This document shows, piece after piece, positions 15,342-23,500 of a stretch of 26,230 nt of DNA. The position numbers and the translations under genes were made by a program. The stretch comes from UBA724 sp964229545. Its GTDB lineage: Bacteria > Bacteroidota > Bacteroidia > Flavobacteriales > Flavobacteriaceae. The stretch is taken from assembly GCA_964229545.1 (NCBI GenBank), contig CAXRDP010000033.1:1-26230 (forward strand). The letters are read 5' to 3'. The notes under the pieces were generated by a model that saw only the letters and a list, made by a program, of their open reading frames with translations, had not been told where the DNA came from and searched no databases. Numbering within the stretch: position 1 is the stretch's first letter; every line of letters starts with the position of its first letter.

Positions 15342-16100
15342 ATGCTGAAACTGCTACGAATTGCCCTTTTAGGGTTGTGGAATGTCTGGTTTTACATATT
15401 AGCGGGTATCGGCGTTGTCCTGTGTTTGCCCTTATTAATCCTCTTTCTCCAGCGTGAGTCTTGGTATCGCTATGTGTTTTGGTTGGCGCGCCATGTGTGG
15501 TCACCCATCATTTTGTATGGAATGGGCTTTTGGCCTAAAGTCAAAAAATTGCAAAAATTGGAAAGAGGTCAAAACTATATGTTTATTGCCAATCATCTCA
15601 GCATGATTGACATCATGATGATGCTAGTAGCCATTCCAAATCCTTTTGTTTTTGTGGGAAAAGCAGAACTGCAACGTATCCCTCTATTTAATTATATCTA
15701 TCGTCGCGCAGCCATACTGGTGGATAGAGACAGCGCACAAAGTCGTAAAAATGTCTATCCCAATGCCCAGCGAAAACTCGACATGGGCTACAGCATCTGT
15801 ATTTATCCCGAAGGTTTGGTGCCTCATCCGGACGTGTATCTTGCGCCTTTTAAAAATGGGGCTTTTAGCCTGGCCATTCAATACCAAATTCCTATTGTAC
15901 CGGTGACATTACCCGACTGCAAAAAACGATTCCCTTTTCAGTTTTCATACAAATATTGGATTGGAAAACCCGGGATGGTGCGGGCGACAATTCACCCGCA
16001 AATCGAGACAAAAGGATATACGTCCAAAGATGTTCAAAAATTGAAAGCTGAGGTTTACCAATTGTTAAGCGAAAAACTAAAAGATGAAGGTTATTATTGA
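15342..16100 (+). CDS. 1-acyl-sn-glycerol-3-phosphate acyltransferase family protein
   Basis: The 252-residue membrane enzyme belongs to the PlsC/LPLAT family, which acylates lysophosphatidic acid to phosphatidic acid in phospholipid synthesis. It has N-terminal hydrophobic helices (about 7-36), block I NHLSMID (84-90, the catalytic His-Asp NHx4D), GKAELQRIPLFNYIYRR (106-122) as block II and YPEGLVP (155-161) as block III. Bacteroidota enzymes often have EGGVP-like forms instead of EGTR, so this variation is normal. The ATG at 15342 is chosen over a TTG two codons upstream that lies within the promoter box. The gene is alone, divergent from trpS; its stop overlaps recA by 7 nt. Confidence 0.92.
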   Translation: MLKLLRIALLGLWNVWFYILAGIGVVLCLPLLILFLQRESWYRYVFWLARHVWSPIILYGMGFWPKVKKLQKLERGQNYMFIANHLSMIDIMMMLVAIPNPFVFVGKAELQRIPLFNYIYRRAAILVDRDSAQSRKNVYPNAQRKLDMGYSICIYPEGLVPHPDVYLAPFKNGAFSLAIQYQIPIVPVTLPDCKKRFPFQFSYKYWIGKPGMVRATIHPQIETKGYTSKDVQKLKAEVYQLLSEKLKDEGYY

Positions 16101-17092
16101 TTGTCTTGGTTGCGAATAAGACCCTCAATTTCTTCTGCCAACTCTACATTGTCTTCTAAAAGCTTAATAACACTTTCCCGGCCTTGACCGAGTTTGGTGT
16201 CGCCGTAGCTAAACCATGAGCCGCTTTTTTGAATGATTTCCGATTCGACACCCAAATCCAATAGCTCTCCGATTCTGGAGATACCCCTACCATAAAGAAT
16301 ATCAAACTCAACCGTTTTAAAGGGAGGCGCTACCTTGTTCTTAACAACTTTGACACGCGTGCGGTTTCCGGTGATGCCGCCTTGGGCATCTTTGATTTGT
16401 GTAGATCGGCGAATGTCGAGTCGTACGGAAGCGTAAAACTTTAAGGCGTTTCCTCCCGTAGTGGTTTCTGGGTTGCCAAACATAACTCCGATTTTTTCAC
16501 GCAATTGGTTGATGAAAATAACCGTACAGTTCGTTTTGCTAATCGAGGCGGTGAGCTTGCGCAACGCCTGTGACATCAGTCGGGCATGAAGGCCCATTTT
16601 GGAATCTCCCATTTCCCCTTCAATTTCGCTTTTGGGTGTTAAGGCAGCCACCGAATCGATGACAATGATGTCTATCGCTCCCGATCTGATGAGGTTGTCA
16701 GCAATCTCCAAAGCTTGCTCCCCGTGGTCGGGTTGAGAAACAATTAGCTCATCTATGTTTACGCCCAAGCCTTGGGCATAATGGCGATCAAACGCATGTT
16801 CGGCATCGATAAAGGCTGCAATGCCTCCGCTTTTCTGACATTCAGCAATAGCGTGTAGGGTCAGGGTGGTTTTACCTGAAGATTCCGGGCCGTAAATTTC
16901 AACCACACGACCTCTTGGATAGCCTCCCACGCCTAGGGCGGTGTCTAACCCCAAAGAACCCGAAGAAATGGCTTCGATTTCTTCTTGAGCCTCGTCGTTC
17001 ATGCGCATTACGGTGCCTTTACCGTATGCTTTGTCTAATTTGTCTAAAGTGAGTTGTAGTGCCTTGAGTTTGGCGTCTTTTTCATTGCCCAT
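16094..17092 (-). CDS. recA: Recombinase RecA
   Basis: RecA forms filaments on single-stranded DNA for strand exchange and SOS induction. The 332-residue sequence is highly typical: Walker A GPESSGKT (68-75), IIVIDSVAALTPKSEIEGEM (Walker B region), FINQLREKIGVMFGNPETTT (L2 loop and its flank), and GNALKFYASVRLDIRR. The acidic C-terminal tail is short. It is divergent from trhO with 110 bp between. I find only a one-mismatch -7 box (TATTTTAG on the minus strand near the start) and no LexA-like operator that I can recognise. dprA lies nearby but in a separate unit. Confidence 0.98.
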   Translation of the reverse strand: MGNEKDAKLKALQLTLDKLDKAYGKGTVMRMNDEAQEEIEAISSGSLGLDTALGVGGYPRGRVVEIYGPESSGKTTLTLHAIAECQKSGGIAAFIDAEHAFDRHYAQGLGVNIDELIVSQPDHGEQALEIADNLIRSGAIDIIVIDSVAALTPKSEIEGEMGDSKMGLHARLMSQALRKLTASISKTNCTVIFINQLREKIGVMFGNPETTTGGNALKFYASVRLDIRRSTQIKDAQGGITGNRTRVKVVKNKVAPPFKTVEFDILYGRGISRIGELLDLGVESEIIQKSGSWFSYGDTKLGQGRESVIKLLEDNVELAEEIEGLIRNQDNQ

Positions 17093-17169
17093 ATTCGGAA
17101 TTTTTCAGAACCCCTAAAATACAATATTCACAGCAATAAAAAGCAGGGGATAGGGGATTTTTAAATTCA

Positions 17170-17177
17170 TACCTTTG
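17170..17177 (+). promoter_or_regulatory. -7 box of the trhO-ricT-gldH-pbp1A unit
   Basis: TACCTTTG is a perfect TAnnTTTG box with a predicted start near 17181 and a 22-nt leader to the ATG at 17203. No clear -33 TTTG lies at the expected spacing. Confidence 0.5.
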
Positions 17178-17202
17178 TCGGGTAAACTTAATACCGTATA
17201 GC

Positions 17203-18237
17203 ATGCAACTGTACAATACATTAAGTGCGCAAGAGCGTGCCACGCTAATTGATCAGGCCGGAGACGAACGCCTCACGCTATCATTTTATACCTATGCGCA
17301 CATCCAAAACCCCCAACTGTTCAGGGACTTTCTGTTTATCCACTGGGACAAGCTAGAAGTGCTTGGGCGCATCTATGTCTCATTCGAAGGCATCAACGCG
17401 CAACTCTCTGTGCCTGCCAAAAATTTTGATGCTTTTAAAAACCATTTAGATAGCATCGATTTTCTGAACGGGATCCGTTTGAACATTGCCATAGAGCAAG
17501 ACAATAAGTCTTTTCTAAAATTAAAGATCAAGGTTCGCCAAAAAATTGTAGCAGATGGATTGGACGACAGCACTTTTGATGTAACCGACTGTGGGGTTCA
17601 CGTCAACGCCAAAACTTTTAACGAACTGATTCAAGACCCTGACACTTTACTTGTAGATATGAGAAATCACTACGAAAGTGAAATCGGGCATTTTGAAGGA
17701 GCCATCACCCCCGACGTGGATACCTTCAGACAGTCACTCCCGCTGATTGAGAAAGACCTTGAGGCTCATAAATCCGACAAAAAACTCGTGATGTATTGCA
17801 CAGGTGGCATCCGTTGTGAAAAAGCCAGCGCTTATTTTAAGCACAAAGGTTTTGAGCAAGTTTATCAGCTTGAAGGCGGTATTATTGAATATGCACGACA
17901 GGTAGAAGCGCAAGGGCTTGACAACAAGTTCAGAGGCAAAAATTTTGTGTTTGACGATCGGCGCGCAGAGCGTATTTCTGAGGAGGTCATTGCGGTGTGT
18001 CACCAATGTGGTGCCCCTTGTGATACCCATGTGAACTGTGCCAATGAGGCTTGTCATTTGTTGTTTATCCAGTGTGAAAATTGCGCTACCGAACATCAGG
18101 GTTGTTGCTCCAAAGAATGCGAAGACATCATTGAGCTTCCTGAAGCAGAGCAAAAACGCTTGCGAAGAGGCACAAAAAACAGCAATAAAATTTTCAAAAA
18201 AGGACGTTCGTCGGCTTTGGCTTACATGAACAAATAA
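17203..18237 (+). CDS. trhO: Rhodanese-type tRNA uridine hydroxylase TrhO (YceA family)
   Basis: TrhO installs the 5-hydroxyl on wobble uridine U34 of certain tRNAs using oxygen. The 344-residue protein has the UPF0176 N-terminal domain (1-125, with GRIYVSFEGINAQLS at 55-69), a rhodanese domain with active-site loop CTGGIRCEKA (C199 catalytic) and a C-terminal cysteine-rich zinc-binding tail (CHQCGAPCDTHVNCANEACH and CENCATEHQGCCSKEC, 266-306). All parts match full-length family members. It is the first of four co-directional genes and is followed after 11 nt by the PSP1 gene. Confidence 0.95.
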   Translation: MQLYNTLSAQERATLIDQAGDERLTLSFYTYAHIQNPQLFRDFLFIHWDKLEVLGRIYVSFEGINAQLSVPAKNFDAFKNHLDSIDFLNGIRLNIAIEQDNKSFLKLKIKVRQKIVADGLDDSTFDVTDCGVHVNAKTFNELIQDPDTLLVDMRNHYESEIGHFEGAITPDVDTFRQSLPLIEKDLEAHKSDKKLVMYCTGGIRCEKASAYFKHKGFEQVYQLEGGIIEYARQVEAQGLDNKFRGKNFVFDDRRAERISEEVIAVCHQCGAPCDTHVNCANEACHLLFIQCENCATEHQGCCSKECEDIIELPEAEQKRLRRGTKNSNKIFKKGRSSALAYMNK

Positions 18238-18248
18238 ATTCAAACAAC

Positions 18249-19406
18249 ATGGGCTGTGTAAGCTGTGGCAGTACGAAAGACGGAATCCCAAGAGGGTGCA
18301 AAAACAACGGCACCTGTGGGACTGACGGCTGCAACAAGCTGACGGTTTTTGATTGGCTCTCGGGCATGCAAGTTTCAGGTGAGGTTGAAAAGCGTGTCGA
18401 AGTACGATTTAAAAACAGCCGTAAGCATTTTTATGAAGTCCCTGAAACGCTATCCTTGAATGTGGGTGATGTAGTCGTAACTGAAGTGGAAAAAGGGGGC
18501 TATGATGTGGGGGTTGTCAGTCTTACAGGGAGCTTGGTGGCGGTCCAAATGCAACACAAAAAAGTAAAGGAAAAATCTCTGCCAAAGGTATTGCGGAAAG
18601 CCAGTCAACATGAAATCGATATTTGGTCTGATGCCCGAGATAAAGAGCCTGAGGTTCAGAAACGGGCCCGAGAACTGGCACTTTCTTTGGGCTTGGCCAT
18701 GAAACTGTCAGACGTTGAGTTTCAAGGGGATGGGCGGAAAGCTACTTTTTACTACACCGCCGAAGGTCGAGTGGACTTTAGACAGCTTATTAAAGACATG
18801 GCTTCTGCTTTTGGCATTCGCATTGAAATGCGTCAAATCGGGCTTAGAGAAGAAGCCTCGCGATTGGGCGGCATCGGCTCGTGTGGTCGAGAGTTGTGTT
18901 GCTCTACATGGCTGACAGACTTACGAGTGGTAAATACCTCCGCGGCACGCTACCAGCAACTGTCACTCAACCCCCAAAAACTCGCGGGGCAGTGTGGCAA
19001 ACTCAAGTGTTGTCTCAATTTTGAGCTAGATGCTTACCAAGACGCATTAAGGCATTTCCCAAGAACCGATTGCAAAATCAAAACTGAGAAAGGCGTTGCC
19101 CTGTGTCAAAAAACGGATATTTTCCAAGGAGCCATGTGGTTTGCTTACAAAGGTGAGTGGTCCGTATGGCACAGACTTCGAGTAGATCAAGTGCATGCTT
19201 TGTTGCAAAAAAATAAAGAGGGGGTTCCCGTTGACAGTATAGAACCCTATGCTGAAGAGGCCGATCAAAATAGCCGCCCTTCTTTGAGTTTTGAAAATGC
19301 GGTTGGGCAAGACAGCCTCAATCGTTTTGACAGAAAAAAAGGCCGTAGAAAATCCAATCAAAGAAGAGGTAAAAGAAAACATCATAGCAAAAGAAAAACT
19401 ACATGA
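18249..19406 (+). CDS. ricT: PSP1 domain (RicT-family) protein
   Basis: The 385-residue protein has a cysteine-rich start (C3, C6, C17, C23, C28), a PSP1 domain (about 64-255) with the diagnostic GSCGRELCCS (210-219) and CGKLKCCLNFE (249-259), and a very basic C-terminal tail (about 360-385). In Bacillus, RicT (YaaT) with RicA and RicF binds Fe-S clusters and promotes RNase Y-dependent RNA processing; in Bacteroidota the role is not established. The clustered cysteines are consistent with Fe-S binding. It overlaps gldH by 4 nt (ATGA). The symbol is by family; function is inferred. Confidence 0.88.
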   Translation: MGCVSCGSTKDGIPRGCKNNGTCGTDGCNKLTVFDWLSGMQVSGEVEKRVEVRFKNSRKHFYEVPETLSLNVGDVVVTEVEKGGYDVGVVSLTGSLVAVQMQHKKVKEKSLPKVLRKASQHEIDIWSDARDKEPEVQKRARELALSLGLAMKLSDVEFQGDGRKATFYYTAEGRVDFRQLIKDMASAFGIRIEMRQIGLREEASRLGGIGSCGRELCCSTWLTDLRVVNTSAARYQQLSLNPQKLAGQCGKLKCCLNFELDAYQDALRHFPRTDCKIKTEKGVALCQKTDIFQGAMWFAYKGEWSVWHRLRVDQVHALLQKNKEGVPVDSIEPYAEEADQNSRPSLSFENAVGQDSLNRFDRKKGRRKSNQRRGKRKHHSKRKTT

Positions 19407-19876
19407 GGACGTTAGGGATTTTGTGGGTTCTGTTTTGGGGAGTCGGCTGTTCTTCAAGTGGAGAACAACTCTACTTTGAGTCTTTTGAGGATGGGTGGGG
19501 CCAAAAAAATGTGCTTGCCTTTAACTTTGATAATCAAACTGTGTCAGAGTCTGTCAATATGTTTTTGTACATACGAAACAGCGAAGACTACCCGTTTGCC
19601 AACATACACCTTATTACCGATTTGATAGACCCGTTGGGAACCACAACAACCGATACCCTCACGTATCGGCTGGCCGCCCCGGATGGTCGGTGGCTCGGCA
19701 AGGGGCTGTTGACAAAAGAAAGTAAATTGTGGTACAAAGAAAAACTGGCTTTGCCCTATATTGGAACCTATAAAATACGTGTTCGCCACGCCATGCGTCA
19801 TAACGAAGATGAAGCGGCACTAGAAACCTTAGATGGAATTGTAGGTGTGGGGGTAGGCGTTGAAAAAGTGGAATAA
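19403..19876 (+). CDS. gldH: Gliding-motility lipoprotein GldH
   Basis: The 157-residue product has a lipoprotein signal peptide with lipobox GVGCS (lipidated C16). The mature part contains VSESVNMFLYIRNSEDYPFANIHLI and GKGLLTKESKLWYKEKLALPYIGTYKIRVRHAMR-type segments that match flavobacterial GldH. GldH is required for gliding in Flavobacterium johnsoniae and has been linked to the envelope machinery. Its place between a PSP1 gene and a class A penicillin-binding protein gene is, from memory, the common order in Flavobacteriia and supports the call. It overlaps ricT by 4 nt and is 3 nt before pbp1A. Confidence 0.9.
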   Translation: MRTLGILWVLFWGVGCSSSGEQLYFESFEDGWGQKNVLAFNFDNQTVSESVNMFLYIRNSEDYPFANIHLITDLIDPLGTTTTDTLTYRLAAPDGRWLGKGLLTKESKLWYKEKLALPYIGTYKIRVRHAMRHNEDEAALETLDGIVGVGVGVEKVE

Positions 19877-19879
19877 GAG

Positions 19880-22204
19880 ATGGCCAAAAAGACACAAAAA
19901 TCAAAAGGAAAAAAGTATGCCAAACAACTCCGTTGGTTCTGGGGGTTGTTCTATGTAGGGTTGGTATCTTTTGTGGCGATTTTTGCCGCCGCATCTTTGG
20001 GGCTTTTGGGAGAAATGCCTGAGTTTCGACAGCTTGAAAACCCTAAAACCAATTTGGCGACCCAAATTATTTCTTCGGATGATGTGGTGTTGGGCAAGTT
20101 CTACTTTAATGACAACCGAACCCCTTTGAGCTATGATGAAATTCCCCAAAACCTTATCGATGCTTTGATTGCCACAGAAGATGAGCGTTTCTACAGTCAT
20201 GCGGGCATTGATGCACGAGGAACCGCCAGGGCCGTTGCTTTTCTTGGTAGTAAAGGGGGCGCTAGTACGATCTCTCAGCAATTGGCCAGACAATTGTTTA
20301 CAGGGGTTCGTTCAAGAAACACCTTGGAAGCCGTCATTCAAAAGATAAAAGAGTGGGTCATTGCTGTTAGGCTGGAACGTCGATACACCAAAAACGAAAT
20401 CATCACGATGTATTTGAACATTTATGATTTTAATTACAATGCGGATGGTTTGCGATCGGCTGCTAATATTTATTTTTCCAAAGAGCCTCATGAACTTCTG
20501 CTTGAGGAGTCCGCTATTTTGGTGGGTATGCTTAAAAACTCTTCACTCTATGATCCCATGCGGAGACCAGGTATGGTGCAACAAAGAAGGGATATTGTTT
20601 TCCAACAAATGCTACGCAACGAATTGCTCTCTCAGCAGGAAGTGGACTCACTGATGCAATTGCCTTTAAAAATCCGGTACAATCCACAGTCACACCGCGA
20701 AGGGCTTGCCACCTATTTCAGAGCCTATTTGCAACAATATATGCGGGGCTGGATCCGCAACAACCCCAAACCCGACGGAGGTCGCTACAATCTGTATTTG
20801 GACGGGTTGAAAATATACACCACCATAGACTCTCGGATGCAGGCCTATGCAGAGGCCGCCGTTGAGGAACATATGCCCAATTTGCAGAGCGAATTTTTTA
20901 GACAAAACACGCCTGAGTATAACCCTACAGCACCATTTTCTGAAATTGATGAAAAAGAAGCAGAGAATCTAATCGAGCAGGCCGTTCGAAGATCCGATCG
21001 TTGGCGCAAACTCAGAAACAGGGGCGTCGCTGAGGAGGAGGCGCGCGCTGTGTTTGATGTCAAAACAGACATGCGTGTGTTTAGTTGGGCGGGTGAAATA
21101 GACACCCTGATGTCTCCTGTGGATTCTATCCGTTATTACAAACATTTTTTGCGTTCTGGCATGATGTCCATGGAGCCGCAATCGGGCCATGTCAAAGCGT
21201 GGGTTGGTGGAATCAACTACCGCCACTTTCAGTTTGACCATGTTTTTCAGGGCAAAAGACAAATCGGTTCTACATTTAAGCCGTTTGTCTATGCCACTGC
21301 CATCGATCAGCTTAAACTGTCCCCTTGCGACTCTTTCCCGGACGGTTTTTATTGTGTGGAAGCGCGCAAGTTTGGTAGCCATGAGGCTTGGTGCCCCAAA
21401 AATTCGGGCGATCGCTACATCGGCAAACGCACCCTTAAAAACGCACTGGCGAACTCTGTAAACACCATCAGTGCCCGCCTTATCGATATGGTTGGACCCG
21501 GGCCGGTAAGCAATTTGGCCGCTGATTTGGGTATCAGCTCAAAAATCCCGAATGTGCCCTCCATTGCCCTTGGTACAGCAGACTTGAGTGTGTATGAAAT
21601 GGTAGGGGCCTATGGTGCTTTTGCCAACCAAGGTATTTATGTAAAGCCCGTTATGGTTACCCGAATCGAGGACAAAAACGGCTCCGTGCTTTTCGAGGCT
21701 GTGCCCGAAACGCGAGATGTGATTAGCGCCGAATCGGCCTATGTGACGGTCAAACTGCTGGAAGGGGTTACCGAAGCTGGGTCGGGTGTGCGTTTGCGCC
21801 ATAGTGGTGCAGAAAGATTTAACCCCGTTTTTGAAACCACGGTAACGGGATATCCCTATGTGTTTACGAATCCCATCGCTGGGAAAACAGGGACTACTCA
21901 AAACCAAAGTGACGGTTGGTTTATCGGCATGGTTCCCAATCTTGTAACAGGGGTTTGGGTCGGAGGCGAAGACCGCGCAACCCATTTTGAAACCATTGCT
22001 TATGGCCAAGGCGCTACCATGGCCTTGCCCATATGGGCACAATACATGAAAAAATGCTACGCCGATACTTTACTGGGAATTTCTCAAGACGAATTTCTTG
22101 CGCCTGAAGTGGTCAATATTCCTATAGACTGTGATTCTTTGGCTGCGGCTCGAAGAGGTGCCATTCAAGACAGTTTTGAAGACTTGGATGATTTTGGTCT
22201 ATGA
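19880..22204 (+). CDS. Class A penicillin-binding protein 1A (transglycosylase/transpeptidase)
   Basis: This 774-residue bifunctional enzyme polymerises and crosslinks peptidoglycan. After a short basic cytoplasmic tail and a membrane helix (about 20-43) come the GT51 motifs EDERFYSHAGID (catalytic E100) and GGASTISQQLARQLF (126-140). The transpeptidase motifs are STFK (S464 nucleophile, K467), SVN (S526-N528) and KTG (669-671). All catalytic residues are present. The C-terminus is acidic. It is the last of the trhO-ricT-gldH-pbp1A series and its stop overlaps the convergent CYTH gene by 6 nt. The symbol varies (mrcA, ponA, pbpC-like), so none is given. Confidence 0.96.
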   Translation: MAKKTQKSKGKKYAKQLRWFWGLFYVGLVSFVAIFAAASLGLLGEMPEFRQLENPKTNLATQIISSDDVVLGKFYFNDNRTPLSYDEIPQNLIDALIATEDERFYSHAGIDARGTARAVAFLGSKGGASTISQQLARQLFTGVRSRNTLEAVIQKIKEWVIAVRLERRYTKNEIITMYLNIYDFNYNADGLRSAANIYFSKEPHELLLEESAILVGMLKNSSLYDPMRRPGMVQQRRDIVFQQMLRNELLSQQEVDSLMQLPLKIRYNPQSHREGLATYFRAYLQQYMRGWIRNNPKPDGGRYNLYLDGLKIYTTIDSRMQAYAEAAVEEHMPNLQSEFFRQNTPEYNPTAPFSEIDEKEAENLIEQAVRRSDRWRKLRNRGVAEEEARAVFDVKTDMRVFSWAGEIDTLMSPVDSIRYYKHFLRSGMMSMEPQSGHVKAWVGGINYRHFQFDHVFQGKRQIGSTFKPFVYATAIDQLKLSPCDSFPDGFYCVEARKFGSHEAWCPKNSGDRYIGKRTLKNALANSVNTISARLIDMVGPGPVSNLAADLGISSKIPNVPSIALGTADLSVYEMVGAYGAFANQGIYVKPVMVTRIEDKNGSVLFEAVPETRDVISAESAYVTVKLLEGVTEAGSGVRLRHSGAERFNPVFETTVTGYPYVFTNPIAGKTGTTQNQSDGWFIGMVPNLVTGVWVGGEDRATHFETIAYGQGATMALPIWAQYMKKCYADTLLGISQDEFLAPEVVNIPIDCDSLAAARRGAIQDSFEDLDDFGL

Positions 22205-22672
22205 TTCTGGGGGCGCAAGGCTTTGTGCCAATTGGCTATTATAGTACTTTTTATCTCCAGTGACTTCTTTGCCTATCCAGCTGGGTAAATCTACAGATTC
22301 GCCTGATGACTGTAGTTCCACCTCGGCCAACACCAATCCAGACAACGCGCCCTCAAACACGTCGACCTCAAAAATGTGGTTGCCATAGGGTACCCGATGG
22401 CGCGTTTTCTTTATGATTTTGTCCGCGCAAAGCTTGAGCAATTTGTGTGCATCTTCAACAGGGATGGGGTATTCAAATTCTGAGCGGGTATCCCCCTTGG
22501 CATTGGACGGCCCTTTGATGGTTAAAAGGCTTTGGGAGGGTGTGTGGCGCACGCGTACTGTGCGTGCTGGGTCTAAACTCAAGTATCCTTGTGTCATGTG
22601 GCTACAGCCTTGCGCTTGTGAAAGACACTGCGCTAGGTTGGACACCAAAAACTTGCGCTCTATCTCCACCAT
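22199..22672 (-). CDS. CYTH domain protein (triphosphate-binding)
   Basis: The 157-residue protein starts MVEIERKFLV with the CYTH signature ExExK (E3, E5, K7). It then shows alternating charged strands of the triphosphate tunnel (TVRVRHT, LLTIKG, RSEFEYPI, IFEVDVFEG, LVLAEVEL). Small bacterial CYTH proteins are mostly inorganic triphosphatases; a few are class IV adenylate cyclases. I infer a triphosphatase but the substrate is unproven. It is 20 nt downstream of the S1/P1 nuclease gene, probably the last gene of that unit. Confidence 0.92.
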   Translation of the reverse strand: MVEIERKFLVSNLAQCLSQAQGCSHMTQGYLSLDPARTVRVRHTPSQSLLTIKGPSNAKGDTRSEFEYPIPVEDAHKLLKLCADKIIKKTRHRVPYGNHIFEVDVFEGALSGLVLAEVELQSSGESVDLPSWIGKEVTGDKKYYNSQLAQSLAPPES

Positions 22673-22692
22673 ATTTCCGAATATTTTAAACT

Positions 22693-23475
22693 TTAGGATT
22701 GCGGGTCAAAAAGTTGGTTGAGCACTGCAGCCAAACGAAGACCGGCTTTGTGAAGTCGGTCGCGTACTACCCCAAAATGTTGATAGTGGTACTTATAGCC
22801 TAACTTCTCTTCGGGCTGGGTTTGGGTATAGATGTTTTTGGCGTGGTCTTGGGATTCCGCTACCCAGTCAAGCAAAGGTGCTTGAACAATTTCTTTGTGT
22901 TGTTCTGCATCATAGCGAGGCAAATTTTGAGCCAGTTCCGTATAGCTCATTTGGTAGTGGTCAATAAGCTGTGAGTCCCATAGGCGGTGTAGGTTGGATT
23001 TTTTACCAAACCAATAGACCGTGATGTCGTTACCTCCTCTGTCGTCCGAGCGACCCACGTGCAGAGGCTGATGCAAATCTCCTACAAAATGTACCAAAAG
23101 TCGTAAGTGAAAAGCCTTGTCGTCCTTAGCTGCATCTGGGTCTTGCAATACCTGTATACAGGTTTTAATTGCTTGTACAACATCCCCCTTGGGGTTAGGG
23201 GTGACTTCACCGTATTTTTTGTCCAGTGGCATATTAACATAATGCCAAGGAGCATAGGCTCGGTAACGACTGTCCGAGCGGATTTCGTCAGCATAGGTTG
23301 AGACAAAAGCCAAAGACATGCCGTCCAATAAGTTGCCTATGGTTTGGGCTGTTTTGGGTGTGAGGTGTTTTTGTGCCACCTCCCCAATCACACGATGTCC
23401 AGTCTGGCCCCAATCGGCAGCCGTAAGGCTTAAGCTGTTCGTCAACAAAAAAATAACTCCTAATAATTTTTTCAT
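22693..23475 (-). CDS. S1/P1-type secreted nuclease
   Basis: The 260-residue exported zinc nuclease degrades single-stranded nucleic acids and 3'-nucleotides. A signal peptide (about 1-20) is followed by DWGQTGHRVIGEVA. All nine zinc-ligand positions known from P1 nuclease can be matched: W22, H27, D63, H78, H129, D133, H139, H163 and D167 (motifs HFVGDLHQPLH and HRLWD). It likely serves phosphate or nucleotide scavenging. It starts 25 nt after porP and carries a weak TATCTTTA box 14 nt before the ATG, so it may also have its own promoter. If cleavage is after AA20, Asp precedes the Trp that is normally N-terminal. Confidence 0.93.
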   Translation of the reverse strand: MKKLLGVIFLLTNSLSLTAADWGQTGHRVIGEVAQKHLTPKTAQTIGNLLDGMSLAFVSTYADEIRSDSRYRAYAPWHYVNMPLDKKYGEVTPNPKGDVVQAIKTCIQVLQDPDAAKDDKAFHLRLLVHFVGDLHQPLHVGRSDDRGGNDITVYWFGKKSNLHRLWDSQLIDHYQMSYTELAQNLPRYDAEQHKEIVQAPLLDWVAESQDHAKNIYTQTQPEEKLGYKYHYQHFGVVRDRLHKAGLRLAAVLNQLFDPQS

Positions 23476-23500
23476 GATGTTTTATGGTAAAGATACATTT

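Noticed and set aside
15272..15343. N-terminal extension of trpS from the ATG at 15343
   Set aside because: The extra 24 residues precede the conserved MARILTGIQSTG start and include the strong trpS promoter, so they are not translated.
15792..15840. PlsC block III reading YPEGLVP instead of EGTR
   Set aside because: EGxVP forms are usual in Bacteroidota acyltransferases, so it is not an active-site defect.
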